Shown here: in pieces, positions 9,853 through 22,132 of the stretch
How the letters are laid out: each line of letters begins with the position of its first letter
Position numbering within the stretch: position 1 is the stretch's first letter
NCBI GenBank assembly: GCA_907163345.1
Contig: CAJQUN010000482.1
Span: 310,001 to 374,000 of the forward strand
Direction of reading: 5' to 3'
Source: Haberlea rhodopensis
Taxonomy: Eukaryota > Streptophyta > Magnoliopsida > Lamiales > Gesneriaceae
Length of the DNA: 64,000 nt
Program-made: the position numbers and the translations under genes
The notes under the pieces: generated by a model
What the model was told of the DNA's origin: nothing
What the model saw: only the letters and a program-made list of their open reading frames with translations
The model's database searches: none

Positions 9853-11965
9853 TGTAAGGACCCTAATCCTTAAGTGCGGAATCAATGCATAATTAGGGCT
9901 AATAATATGATCAGAGTAGAATAAACATGTTGAGTCTATGAGCTTAAGCCTTTACATGCCAAAATAAGGACTACCAAAAGGATTAATTACATTCCAATCA
10001 ATGAATGTTCAACTATAGTTTTATACTACTCCTAGAGTAGATACTATCAAAAATAATCCTGTCCTTTCTGCCTCAAAAGAATGCTTCATAAGCTCACCAC
10101 CTCAACCCGTTCAAGCCCATCTATCATGCCAAAAAGGTACCTACAAGGACAACCCCCAAACATGAGCAATAATAATCATTCATATTCAACACAATATGAA
10201 GATAAAGCGTAAATGCATAATCAATATGAAACACTTCCTGTTTCCCGTGCATTTCAAACGCTTCCCGTTTGGTTGTCCCTGTACCAGAACTCATGAGTAT
10301 AATCAATAGATTATTTTTCAATGGCCAAAACATGTCATGACATCATATACCATCTCAACTGTACCACATATTGGTCACCATTCCCTAGTCTGTCCATCAC
10401 AGTGTATTTTAATGCCCCTCGCTTATATTCATATGGGCGGCATAGGATAACCTCGCTACAATGGACATGCGGCGCTCCCACCCCTCGCTTCACAGAGAGC
10501 GGCAAATACCCTTTCCTCGCCCCATATGACAACCACGCTCAAATGTGACATGCGGCGCTCCCACCCCTCGCTTCACATTTAGCGGAACCAATACAAAAAG
10601 CGGCAAGCATTAAAATCATCAAAGGATGACCACGACTCATGGGATGTGCATCCAATAATCATAATATGCATCTAACATCAATATGCATAAATTACCATGT
10701 ATATGCATCCACAATGCAATACCTCATATGGCATAAATCAACATGTATATGCATCCACAATGCAATACCACATATATACTCGCATCCACAATGCATAAAC
10801 AATGAGTATATAAAATACATGTTACCGTTGGGTGCCCGTACGTCCACTACGTACCTTTCCAAAAGTGGAATTGGTCCGGCTTCAATTCCTCGGTTGTGTT
10901 GCTACCTGGGATGGTTCTACACAATCACACAACCCCATATTAGAAGCCAAATAATAGCCAAATACCAAAAATTTGACAAAATAAACCATTTTCCAAAATT
11001 CCACAGGCGGCGATCGATCGCTTCACCCAGGCGATCGGTCGCCTCAAAATTATCACTGTGGCGATCGGTCGCCCCAAACATGGCGATCGATCGCCATCCC
11101 TTTGAAAAACCTACTGCCTCTCGGCGATCGGTCGCCCCATTTTAGGCGATCGATCGCCTAACACGTAAAAAGTCTACTGCCTCTTGGCGATCGGTCGCCT
11201 CTTTTCAGGCGATCGATCGCCTCGCACAGACATGCGTTTTTCTGCCATTTTTGCACCCAAAATCCTTCCAAACCATTCCAACATTTATACCAACCAACCA
11301 ACAACATAAATATCAACATAAACCACCAAAATACACCTCAAAACAAGTATAAATCCAACCTTTAAACAAAACCACAACAACCCACACAAACCCATTTCAA
11401 AACCATTCAAAATCAAACCAAACTCAAACAAAATCTTACAAAATTAAAGCTTGAGGTACCCATACCTCTTGGGGATCTCAAATCACCCAATATGCTCCAC
11501 AAATCAAGATTTTTGAAGGGTTTCTCCTCAACCCTAGGCTTGAGCTCGAAAATTTGGAGGGGAAGGGTTTGTGGGTTTTGATTTGGTAAAGTGAAAGTGA
11601 GGTTGAAAGAGTGGGGTTGGATATTAAAATGTGAGTTAATTTAAAATGATACCAAAATAATTCCATGGTGTATAAAACACCCCAACATGATATTTTTCAA
11701 AGCATTTACTCAAAATGCACCATAATATCAATTAACACATGATTTCCAATTAATTGCTAACCAATGCAAATAAATCATGCTTCCAATAATATTTACCCAA
11801 CAAGCACCACATGCACCCTAAAATGCAACCCCGGGTCATCCCTACCACATGACCATGCATTTCCATAAGGTAAATAAATCCCAACACATAATCAATTACC
11901 ACATAATTAATCATGTAAACATAATTTAAGGCCAAATAGCAATTAACCATTTCGGGGATGTCACA
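9853..11965 (-). repeat. GYP1 5' LTR
   Basis: Near-perfect copy of 2958-5069. The two differences I noticed are one extra A near 10641 and an A for G near 10525. Because LTRs are copied from one template at insertion, this near-identity means a very recent event. It carries the same GATCGATC array (about 11008-11222) and hairpin repeats. Confidence 0.95.
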
Positions 11966-12199
11966 CCCAACATCAAGTGCGTCACTCTGATGCTTCTTGT
12001 AAGCATCTTTTTCGGTTCTTGTAGCCGTTAGGGGAGGTTCCTCAGCGGGTAAGGGTTCCTCTAGGACATATTGTTTCTTTTCTTGTTTGAGGACTATCCT
12101 CAAGTTCCTATGCCAGTCTAGGAAATTCGTCCCATTTAATTTGTCCTTCTCAAGGACCGATCGCAGTGATAAAGCGCTAGTAACGTTGTTAGTTGCCAT
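11966..12199 (-). pseudogene. COP1 gag N-terminus (severed by GYP1)
   Basis: The first 78 or so residues of copia gag, beginning MATNNVTSALSLRSV, with the LNGTNFLDWHRNLRIVL segment typical of the gag N-terminal region. It reads into the duplicated CCCAA and then into the GYP1 LTR. Its natural continuation is at 2957 and leftwards. Before GYP1 inserted, gag was open across the junction, unlike COP2, which has a one-base loss just here (about 35287). Confidence 0.9.
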
Positions 12200-13876
12200 G
12201 GATATCTACAATATAAATATGCAAAATAAGTTTATGATTTAAATCATTTAACATGGTCTTATATTAAATGCTACTCCCACTATTTTGTTTGAAAAATATC
12301 AACCCTCGAAATCTTTAGTGGGCCAAGATCCATATTTCACTTAATCTTGAGTTAGCTTTGGCTAATCGCCCAAGACTCGGTTATTTAGGTAGACAACACT
12401 TTGTCAATTATATCACATATAATTCTTTGATAGTTGGACGAACAACGCTTTGTTCAATTCATCAAATGAATTAAAATCCAACCCATGCCTCTAGGTTCCC
12501 AATCCTATTGAGATAACCTATTTAAGTCGTACCCAATTAAAGTATAACGGATATCACTTTTATCCTTTCGCGCCTTACTAAGATTGCCACGGTGCTTTGC
12601 TTTGGCAAACCCACACATGTACAATCGAAGTTATTGACGAGTACTTTTATTTGGAAGGCATCTAAAACTTAATATTTTAGAGGATTTATTGATCTCATGA
12701 GTAATTTGATAATTTAAAATATGTCCACTACATATAGTTGTATACATATCTACATATATGTGTAATACTATTATCAAACTAAAACATAAGATAAATCATG
12801 CATCAACATACATAATTAAAACGTGACATGGTTATAGCCCCTACTAATGAGTTTCTCAAGCCAATGAGAAACTCCTATGAGTCAACCTAAGGTAACTTCA
12901 TAAGCTCCTTCCTTTGGCTCCAATTTGTGAATGGCCTCCTCATCCCGGCACGATGCTCCATCTTCATTGATCACCATCAATAAAATAAACTATACTATTT
13001 ACAAGATATAGAATTCCTCGATTCACATTCGAGGGGAACATAGGGGAGGGATTACATTTAGAATAAAATAGAGAAGGGCACGACTCGCAGGTCGTATTAT
13101 AAATTACAATCATTCACAAATCCTATCTAATAGGTCAAAGGGCTATAACCACGCACCATGCTCAAACAACACATAAAGCATGCATTAACATTTAATTAAT
13201 TAAATTCTAAACAATTTAAATTTAATTCTAATTAAAACTGTAAAATAATTTTTGAAAAATTATCGTACGCTCGGGACATCACATGCCACGAACTTAATTC
13301 GACTTAGCTACGAACCACCATGGTTCGAGCCAACATGGATCAATTATGGGCCTAGGGTTCGAAACCCTAGCCCATGGCCGAACCATTTAGCGGCGGCGGC
13401 CGAGTCCATGCACGGCTGCTAGGGTTCGAAACCCTAGCCGTCATGAGCTAGCCGTCACGAGCCAATGGGTTCAAAAACCCTAATTTTTTTTTTTCTTTTC
13501 GGCGGCTCGGCCCACGCTCGAGCCAGGGTCCGAACCCTAGCCCTTAAGCGGCGGCTGCTCGGCCATGCACGAGCCAATGGGTTCGAAACCCTTAGCTTGT
13601 GCGGCGGCCGTGAGCCATGGGACTAGGGTTCGAAACCCTAGCCCTTTGGTGACGTCGGCCGTGAGCCATGGTGAGCTAACACCTCGATTTTACGCTTTCA
13701 TGTATCGTATACAATTATTCGCCAATTATATCAAATACAATTATACGATGATTTTCATAAACTAAAATTAATTTCATATCAAATATGAATTTAAACAGTT
13801 TTAAATAGCATGCAATATTAATTCTAACATGATTAAACTATTTAACCACATAAATCCGATATGAGCCTTGTACACG
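12200..13876 (-). other. COP1 long untranslated leader
   Basis: About 1.7 kb between the primer binding site and gag, closely matched in COP2 (35509-37374), so it belongs to the element. The part next to gag is AT-rich. The part next to the LTR (about 13350-13645) contains six spaced copies of a near-palindrome GGGTTCGAAACCC, often extended to CTAGGGTTCGAAACCCTAG. No convincing open frame. Confidence 0.8.
13352..13645. repeat. GGGTTCGAAACCC palindrome cluster in COP1 leader
   Basis: Copies begin near 13352, 13420, 13466 (one-base variant), 13524 (degenerate), 13578 and 13623, each followed by GCC or similar and separated by GC-rich sequence with CGGCGG and GAGCCATGG words. COP2 has its own, differently spaced set between about 36672 and 37150. 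Confidence 0.8.
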
Positions 13877-13888
13877 GCTCTGATACCA
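13877..13888 (-). promoter_or_regulatory. COP1 primer binding site (tRNA-iMet)
   Basis: Minus-strand TGGTATCAGAGC one base inside the LTR, matching the 3' end of initiator tRNA-Met. Confidence 0.93.
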
Positions 13889-13889
13889 C

Positions 13890-15385
13890 TGTAAGTAACC
13901 CCATGAGCATACAACGCAGCGGAATAAAATTTTGGGATTACAAACCAGCGATCTATACATAGGGATTCATATCGGATTAGAGAATTACAAGTGTCTTACC
14001 CTTGTAGCTCGTTTGAAGCAGAATCCACGGAGCTGCACCACGTCCTACGCCTTCTCCGAGTCACTAAGCAAAACTCGATTGGTTTTGCCTCAACGGTATC
14101 CACACGATCAAATCGAATGAAGGGACGATTTAATAACAAGTTGCTAGACAAGTTATTAAACCGGAACAAGAAAGAACACTCGATTCTAAATCGAATGGCT
14201 CGCTCAAAACTCAAAATTTCTCTTCGGCTATGAAGAGAGGCCGAGAGCACCTTTGGTTATGGAGGTCGTGTGCTTCTTTTGTTTTTAGGTTAGTATGATA
14301 TGAAAATTGTCTTTTAATTAATCACCTTGCAATCATATTAAATATGATTAATTAAAGGCTTTCTTAAAGCTTCATGGGCTTAAGCCCATGATTTAATTAA
14401 TCCTTATGATTATTAATTAAGACTCCTCTTAATTATTTAATTCATCCCATGAATTTAATTTCCCTTCTCGATTTAATCTTTTGTGCGACCCGATAGGATC
14501 TCGTAATGTTGGCAGTGACATAAAATCTCATTTTATGTCGCAAGCATCGAGCGGTATCTAGCAACACATCGATGCTACCCAAATTACGAGAATGTCAATG
14601 ACTCGACATAACCTTTAGAACTTGTGATAATATTAATCATGTAACTTAATCCCTTTGTCCTTTGTGTTTAGATTGAACACGAGTCATGGAATAGTCATAC
14701 TCGTATATTCAATCTCTATTTCTTGATCCCCAAGTAGAACTAGAATAAACGAATAAGCTCGATATCTCATATCGACTCATTCGAGCATGGCCATGCATTT
14801 TAGTTCTCACTTGATCAAGGGCCAAACACATCTCCTGTTATATAGGAGGGACAAATCCTATCTCGATCAGTCAACATCCCTCTACATAATTCGTAGTGTA
14901 TCCAATAGTCGCCTTTATAGTATACCCTGTTACGGGTAACGTTTGACGATATCAAGATACATAACTCCTTATGTTGGGATCTCTGATGATCACAAGTCGT
15001 AAGGATTACATACATTATTATCACTATGAGAATTGCATATGACGATCATATAACTATCCATGTTGCATTCTCATGGTGGGTCTGTTCAGTACATCGTTCT
15101 CTAACATGTACCCATATGTTGATTTGATATCTCATATCAATGAACAATTCATCGATCAACATATACTAGTCTCTACGTATTATCATTATCCCTTTCATGA
15201 TAATACTTAACTAGGAACTTCTTTAAGAATAATACAATATTATTCTAAGGACATTAACATATATATTAATTCACAATGCACAGTTAAAAGAATAATATAT
15301 AATAATGAATTGCCATTCATAAATCCATAAACATTGTATGTCTTAAACAATCATCTAATGACTTGTCTTAGGGCATATCCCAACA
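13890..15385 (-). repeat. COP1 5' LTR
   Basis: 1,496 bp, starting TGTTGGGATATGCCCTAAG and ending GGTTACTTACA in the transcription direction. It matches the COP2 right LTR (37388-38897) along its length. The TGTTGGGATATGCCC start resembles Angela/BARE and TAR-type copia LTRs (from memory, not checked). It ends against GATTATTAAC-like GYP2 sequence; the flanking GTTAT (15386-15390) should be one copy of the COP1 target duplication, the other being off the left edge. Confidence 0.92.
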
Positions 15386-15408
15386 GTTATTAACCCTTGC
15401 GTTGCAGC

Positions 15409-16530
15409 ATGGCAGCAAACATAGAAGTGGGTGACGCCATTAGTGTAAATGCAAGTGCTGGGCGTACGAATCCATTGCCACCACCAGCCTTGGGCGAAGA
15501 ACCCTCTGAACAGCAGTTGCTACCTGGGGAATTGAGCTTGGCTCAGTTTATGATGTATCGACCTCCGATGTTCGAGGGAACTGAATCAGGAGAGAAGCTG
15601 AGGAATGGTTAGAGAGGATCAAACAGATATTTGTGGCAGCGCCTTGTGCAAAGACGGCCTGGATCAGATTAGCAGAATTTCAGCTGTCCAAGAAGGCACT
15701 GATGTGGTGGAAAACCACAGTGATTGAGCAAGAGGCTCAGGGACAAGAGGTGAATTGGAAGATGTTCCGAACGCGGTTTCTGAACCGCTATTTCTCAGCC
15801 GCTGCAAGACAGGCCAAGGAGGATGAGTTTACCAGTTTAAGACAAGGTACCATGCCTGTATCTGACTATGCTCTACATTACTGTTCCTTACTACGATATG
15901 TGCCACACATAGCTGCAAGCACTCAAGCGAAGATGCGGAATTTCATGAAGGGCTTGAGGCCTGAACTGTATGACAGGGTGATCACTTATGGCCCTGCCTG
16001 TTTTGATGATGCACTCTCACGAGCTGAGCTAGCTGAACTGGGAGTTGGTGCATATCCTGATGCAGTGCCACCTCCAGCACCCCCTCAGAAATCTACTTCT
16101 GACCACTTGAAGCCCAGGGGTGATCAGTTTAAGCCTAGGGGGAACACTTCAGCATCGAGATTCAGTGGCAAGAGACCCGAGAATCGATGGAAAGGAAAAG
16201 GTAGGAATGATACTCCATCTGGGAGAGGACAACCTCAGGGAGATAGATCTGGAAGAGCTCAGTGCACTATATGTGGACTATCACACTTGGCGAAGGACTG
16301 TGTTGGCTGCTATGTCTGTGGCGACAGAGGCCACTTCGCTCGATAGTGTCCCAACAGGGGAAAACAGCAGATGCGGGGAGGCCTGCGGACAGAGCGACAC
16401 CGCACAGACCACCTTTTGCACCGAGGCAGTATGGAGGTCAGCCCACGGGGCCACCTCAGGGTCAGGTGTATGCTTTGACGAGGGAGCAGGCTACAGCGGC
16501 TCCGGAGGAAGTTATAGCGGGTACGTGTCT
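15409..16530 (+). pseudogene. GYP2 gag (broken)
   Basis: Starts MAANIEVGDAISVNASAG, collinear with GYP1 gag. A one-base loss near 15595 breaks the frame after EGTESGE. The gag core resumes in another frame (from about 15617: APCAKTAWIRLAEFQL, LMWWKTT, FLNRYFSAAARQ) and runs to the zinc knuckles CTICGLSHLAKDC and CYVCGDRGHFAR. There the final Tyr codon of the knuckle has become TAG (16344-16346). Two more frame changes occur around 16366 and 16530 before the protease. Confidence 0.88.
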
Positions 16531-19500
16531 TTTATTTACGCACCTGCTCTTATATTGATAGACACAGGTGCGTCACACTCTTTTGTGTCGACGAGTTTTG
16601 TTGAAAGGCACCACATATGCACTTCTCCGTCCCCCATGCCTCTTATGGTCTCGACCCCCGCTGGAAGAAGTTTGACTACGGATCAGATTGTTTATGATGG
16701 CCTCATTTATTTTGAGGATAATGAGTTAAGATCAGACTTGATTGTGCTGGGAATGACAGACTTCGATTGCATTGTGGGCATCGATGTTCTGAATAAGTAT
16801 CAGGCAGTGGTAGACTGTAGGCAGAGGACTGTCCGATTTAGATCTGTATTGGGAGTCCAGTGGACATTTTATGGGGATGGTTCCCGTCCGAAGATTTCGT
16901 TAATATCTGCTGTCAAGATGGCGCAGTTATTGGAACGAGGTCATACAGGATATCTTATCTATGCTGTTGATATGACGGAAAAGAGGAAGGAATTAAAGGT
17001 TGAGGATGTGCCCGTAGTGGCGGAGTTTCCTGATGTCTTTCCGGAGGAGATTCCCGGATTCCCCCCGACGAGAGAGGTCGAGTTTGGGATTGAGCTGCTA
17101 CCAGGGACGTCTGCAATTTCTCGTGCCCCGTATAGGATGGCACCAGCAGAGTTAAGGGAGTTAAAGATACAGTTGCAGGAACTCCTTGATAAGGGCTACA
17201 TACGCCCTAGCGTATCGCCATGGGGTGCGCCTGTCTTATTTGTTAAGAAGAAAGATAGATCGATGCGTCTATGCATTGACTATAGGCAGTTAAACAAAGC
17301 TACAGTAAAGAACAAGTATCCACTTCCGAGGATCGATGAATTGTTCGATCAGTTGCAGGGTACGAAGCTCTACAGTAAAATCGATCTGAGGTCGGGGTAC
17401 CATCAGATTCGAGTAAGAGAAAATGATGTTCAGAAGACGGCTTTCAGGACAAGATATGGGCACTATGAATTCCTGGTTATGCCTTTGGAGTGACGAATGC
17501 CCCAGCTGTCTTCATGAGTTTGATGAACAAGGTATTCCAACCGTATTTGGATCAGTTCGTCATAGTTTTCATTGACGACATACTTATTTACTCTCGGACT
17601 GAAGAAGAGCATGTAAGGCACTTGAGGACAGTGCTTCAGATCCTTAGGGATCATCAGTTATATGCAAAACTTAGTAAGTGCGAGTTCTGGTTGGACAGCG
17701 TGGTATTCTTAGGCCATGTCATATCTAGCCATGGGATATCTGTGGATCCCAAGAAGATTTAAGCTGTGATGGAGTGGGCTGCACCCACTTCTGTACCTGA
17801 GATAAGGAGTTTTCTCGGTTTGGCAGGATATTACCGACGTTTCGTCGAGGGTTTTTCGAAGATTGCCAAACCCCTGACACAGCTGACTCAGAAAGGAGTC
17901 CCCTTCTTTTGGTCTGAGGCTTGTGAGGAAAGCTTCCAAGAGCTGAAGCGTCGTTTGACTACAGCGCCTGTGCTGGTGATTCCGTCTGAGGATAAGAGGT
18001 TCGCCTTGTATACGGATGCGTCATTACAGGGCTTGGGCTGTGTGTTGATGCAAGATAAGCATGTGGTGGCTTATGCATCGAGGCAGCTGAAGCCACACGA
18101 GGCTAGGTATCCAGTGCATGATTTAGAATTGGCGGCCATCATATTCGCCTTGAAGATCTGGAGGCATTACTTGTATGGCACGTCTTTCACTATATATACG
18201 GACCATAAGAGCCTGAAGTTCTTATTCACTCAGGCGGAGTTGAATATGAGACAAAGAAGGTGGATGGATTTGCTCAAAGATTATGATTGTGAAATTGAGT
18301 ACCATCCGGGTAAAGCAAACTTGATAGCAGACGCCTTAAGTCGGAAGGTGAAGAGTACTGCAGAGGATGTGATGTGTTTGTCGGACTTGATGACGTCTTA
18401 TTGCCAACTGGGCTATGATTTCGATGTAGACACGTCGCCTGTACGAGTGTCGACCCTATTGGCGGAGCCAGACATATTTGAGGCGATCAGGAAGGCCCAG
18501 AAGTCGGATAGTGAGGTTCAGAGGTGGACATCATTGGTACTTCAGGGTCATCCATCCAAGTTCAGAGTGGCTGAGGATGATTCTTTGAGACTGGGCAACC
18601 GATGGGTAGTCCCAAATACACCAGAACTGCGTAGAGGGATATTGGAGCGAGCCCACAGTAGTCGATTCAGTATCCACCCAGGGGGAAAGAAGATGTACAA
18701 AGATCTATGCGATCAATTCAGGTGGAGACGCATGAAGCGAGAAGTAATCATTTTTGTTAAAGATGTTTGATCTGCCAGCAGGTAAAAGCAGAGAGGCAGA
18801 GGCCTGGTGGAGAGCTGAAAAGCTTAGAAGTGCCTGAATGGAAGTGGGAGCATATATCTATGGACTTCGTGACCCACTTGCCAAGGACGGCCTCAGGATT
18901 TGATGCGATCTGGGTGATCGTAGATAGGCTGACGAAGACGGCTCATTTCATCCCTTACAGTATGTCATATACATACTTGAAGATGGCCCAGATATATATA
19001 CGAGATGTGGTGAGATTGCATGGTATTCCAGTCTCAATAGTGTCTGACAGGGACCCGAGGTTCACTTCACATTTCTGGGAGGGTCTCCAGGCAGCTTTGG
19101 GCACAGAGGTGAGACTGAGTACGGCCTATCACCCTCAGACAGACGGCCAAACAGAGCGTACCATTCAGACGCTCGAGGACATGTTGAGGGCATGTGTTTT
19201 GGAGTTTGATACTCCGTGGCAGGATTCAGTGTCGCTGGTGGAGTTCTCCTATAATAACAGTTATCAGGCGAGCATTCAAATGGCCCCTTTTGAAGCTCTG
19301 TATGGACGACGATGTAGATCACCACTGTATTGGGAGGACTTGACTAGCAAAGCGGTCGGAGGACCGGATATGATCAGAGATATGGAGGGTAAGATAAAGT
19401 TGATACGCTTGAAGATGAAAGCGGCCCAGGATAGGCAAGCGGCCTATGCCAATAAGCGGCGACGACCGCTAGAATTCTAGTTAGGAGACAGGATCTTCTT

Positions 19501-19927
19501 AAAGATCTCGCCCTTCAGGGGCGTGGTTCGTTTTGGGATGCGGGGAAAGTTATCTCCGAGGTATGTTGGGCCATATGAAGTTTTACAGCGTATCGGTACT
19601 TTGGCATATCAATTGGCTCTACCGCCATCCTTGTCTGGCGTACACGATGTTTTCCATGTCTCTATGTTACGGAAATATGAGCCAGACCCGTCTCATGTCT
19701 TACAGCCTACAGAAGTTCAGTTAGACTCAGATATGTCCTACGAAGAACGACCAATCAGAATTCTGGATCGAGAGGATCGCAGACTACGGAGCAAAGTTAT
19801 ACCGATGGTCAAAGTTCAGTGGGATCGTCGGGGTGTCGAGGAGGCTACATGGGAGACGGAACGGCATATGGTGCAGCACTATCCGGAGCTATTCTCTGGT
19901 ATGTATTTATGTTTAGTTCCGTTATGA
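16531..19927 (+). pseudogene. GYP2 protease-pol (broken)
   Basis: Protease (LIDTGASHSF) and RT start are open to 17493, where a one-base loss after FLVMP shifts the frame. RT resumes with FIDDILIYS and meets TAA at 17761, where GYP1 has Glu. RNase H (YTDAS, YTDHKS) and the integrase zinc finger continue to about 18765, where another base is lost next to CLICQQ. The integrase core (MDF, SDRDP, QTERT) runs to a TAG at 19478, where GYP1 has Gln (CAG). The GPY/F segment and chromodomain (VKVQWDRRGVEEATWE) end at 19927. Unlike GYP1, protease and RT are in one frame here. Confidence 0.9.
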
Positions 19928-19960
19928 TGATGCATGTGGATTTCGAGGACGAAATCTTAT

Positions 19961-19974
19961 AAGTAGGGGAGTAA
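19961..19974 (+). promoter_or_regulatory. GYP2 polypurine tract
   Basis: AAGTAGGGGAGTAA directly before the TGTAATACCC start of the 3' LTR; the sequence before it (TTTCGAGGACGAAATC) is shared with GYP1 and GYP3. Confidence 0.85.
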
Positions 19975-21060
19975 TGTAATACCCCCGAAATATTATATGA
20001 TTATGTGCTACGATGTATTTAAGAGGGTTGTGGTATTTTAAGTGGGGGATTATATTTATGATATGATGATATGGTTTAGGGGGCATATTACGCGTTTTAA
20101 TTGTGGTATTGATGTAGTACAATTATAAAATATCAAGGGAAGATATTTTTATACATCGTATGAAATACCGGGACTCAATTAAACACCACAAACCACCCTA
20201 CATGCAACCACCCCCCTAACCCATGCCAATCAAACTGTTGATAGGCTGACTTCTCACCCCACTTGGCTCAATCATTCAGCCTCATCCTTCCATCCCAAAT
20301 CTCGACCCTTCTCTCCCAAAGAAACACCAGCACTTGCTGAGTAAAAACTTGAGGAGCCTTGCCATTTTCATCCCTTGGAAGTCTCTCAAAAATCGGAGCA
20401 AAGTAGGGTAAGAAACCATGCTCTGTCTTTGTTTTTAAGCTTATTAGGTTCTTGCTTTTATGTATGGTAAAAATGGCATGATAGCTTAGGTTTCTTGAAA
20501 CCTTCGATTTAAATGATTAAATGGTGTTATTATGAAGCTCTCAGTATTTTTCCTTGAGCATGTTATGTGTTTTATATGAAGGATTAAAGCATGTGAACTA
20601 GGGTGTTCGAAAATCTGGGAAGATGTTTCCCCTGTTTTCTGGAAAAATGTGGATTGAGAGTGGTATTGAGGAGGTTATATTATGCATGTTAGATGGGTCT
20701 TTGGGTGAACCTTCGATTTGGGTACACGAATGATAAGTTGGTAAAGCCCCGGATATTTTTGTTCAAGCATGTTTTATGAATTATGGTATAGTTTTTATGG
20801 CATGAAATGGAGTACTCAAAAATCTGGGTAATGCCATGATGCCCTGCTTTCTGTAAGTTGGTTGAGCTCTAAGTTTATGATGATGTTATGATGCATGTTA
20901 GCTTAGGTTTTGTTAAACCTTTGATTTAAGTACTTACATGGATATTTTATGAAGTTATTCACATGATAGTTTCAGCATGAAAGATGTGTTCTGAAGTAGA
21001 AAAGATGGTGTGAAAGGTAGTGCTCAAAAATCTGGGGAAAATCCCGATTTTTCAGAGCTC

Positions 21061-21281
21061 TCGATCGATCGAGATTTGGTTCCGATCGATCGAGCGAGAT
21101 AGTGGGTCTAATGTATGTTTTAAAATTGTGATGCCGATCGATCGAAGGATTTCTCGATCGATCGGTGAAGCTTCTCGATCGATCGGTAAAATACTTCGAT
21201 CGATCGAGCGAGGCAGGAAGCTAAGACACTGTTAGTGCACAGTGTCTCGATCGATCGAGACTTTGGGCCGATCGATCGAGA
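21061..21281. repeat. GATCGATC-type palindrome array, GYP2 LTR
   Basis: Eight units of the form NCGATCGATCGN with flanks T/A or C/G that vary between units (TCGATCGATCGA, CCGATCGATCGA, TCGATCGATCGG), spaced about 15-50 bp, with unrelated spacers. Confidence 0.92.
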
Positions 21282-21620
21282 CAGGCAGAAAGTTGAAAAA
21301 TATAATGATGTTTTATTTTGTTAAGTTTATGATGTGAGATGGTTTTGAGGCATCTAAAATTGTATTATGTGGTCTTGTAGAACCATCCCAGGTACCGGCA
21401 CCATCAAGGAGATAAAGTCTGTTGACTCCTCCTCTTTTTGAAAAGGTACGTAAGAGGCGTACGGGCATCGGACGGTAACACACATCTTTATACTACAACT
21501 ATGCTTTTATTGCATGAGTATTCATGATGAAATGATGATGTTTATACGATGAGGTTTATACGATGTTTATACGATGATGTTTATACGATGCTTATATGAT
21601 AATGTTTACATGATGATATT

Positions 21621-21708
21621 GTGGTAAGGTGCCACGGGGTAAGGTGCCCCACATGGTAAGTAGCCATGCGATGATATTGTGGTAAGGTGCCACGGGGTAA
21701 GGTGCCCC
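21621..21708 (+). repeat. Constant-loop hairpin array, GYP2 LTR
   Basis: Five hairpins in 88 bp. GTGGTAAGGTGCCAC (21621-21635), GGGGTAAGGTGCCCC (21636-21650), CATGGTAAGTAGCCATG (21652-21668), then the first two again (21679-21693 and 21694-21708). The 7-base loop is TAAGGTG in four and TAAGTAG in one. Stem pairs differ between units but stay complementary. Confidence 0.85.
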
Positions 21709-22132
21709 ATATGCATGATTTTGAATCAGGGACAACAATAAGAAGTTAATGAATAACCAGCATATTTACTTAACCAAGATTTCATGCATTTATTATAATG
21801 TTATTATGTTGTTAAGTGAAATTGTATATGCTCATGATGTGTTGTCCCTGTAGGTACGCTTTTGGACGAAAGGACTAAGGGTCGGGTTGAGGCAGTGAGC
21901 TACGAGGGACACAGGAATGTATAGGATTCAAGTTATGATTAGTATCTACTCTAGGAGTAGTGTAAATCTAAATGACATTCTTTTAGAATGTAATGAATTA
22001 TTTTTGAAGTTTTGTATTTTGGCCTGTAATCCTGTTAGCTCGTGTAACAACCAAAACCTTAAGATGTTACCTTAATGCATGATTAGTCCTTCTTATGTCT
22101 ATTAATCACTGTTAAGGTGGGAAGACCCCACA

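Larger units (their letters stand above)
2958..11965 (-). mobile_element. GYP1, complete young Ty3/gypsy chromovirus (Tekay/Del-like)
   Basis: A 9,008-bp element with two LTRs of 2,112 and 2,113 bp starting TG and ending CA, a tRNA-Met primer binding site, a polypurine tract, gag-protease, and pol in the order RT, RNase H, integrase, chromodomain. It is inserted in COP1 gag with a perfect 5-bp duplication. The order of pol domains defines Ty3/gypsy, and the C-terminal chromodomain defines a chromovirus; the long LTRs suggest the Tekay/Del lineage (inference). I noticed only two differences between its LTRs: a one-base indel near 3745/10641 and one substitution near 3630/10525. It is therefore the youngest insertion in the window. 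Confidence 0.95.
15386..22132 (+). mobile_element. GYP2, decayed Ty3/gypsy chromovirus, 3' part
   Basis: Plus-strand element related to GYP1. The sequence begins a few bases before gag because COP1 inserted there; its 5' LTR, PBS and leader must lie beyond the left window edge. Gag, protease, RT, RNase H, integrase and chromodomain are all recognisable but broken by at least four frame changes and three stop codons. A polypurine tract and a 2,158-bp 3' LTR follow. GATAA (22133-22137) is the presumed right copy of its target duplication. Confidence 0.9.
19975..22132 (+). repeat. GYP2 3' LTR
   Basis: About 2,158 bp, from TGTAATACCCCCGAAA to GGGAAGACCCCACA. The left end is fixed by the polypurine tract. 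The right end was chosen by alignment to other LTR ends (TTAAGG followed by a G-rich run and ACA) and is less certain. It contains an eight-unit GATCGATC array, the conserved block AACCATCCCAGGTA and GGTACGTAAGAGGCGTACGG (about 21382-21479) and a hairpin array (21621-21708). Confidence 0.8.

Noticed and set aside
15397..15408. Upstream non-ATG start for GYP2 gag
   Set aside because: Would need TTG; the ATG at 15409 aligns with the GYP1 gag start.
22085..22132. Ending the GYP2 LTR at the earlier GTGTAACA near 22046
   Set aside because: Would leave the LTR without the TTAAGG plus G-rich end shared by GYP1, SOLO1, SOLO3 and LARD1; the CCCCACA end at 22132 fits better.
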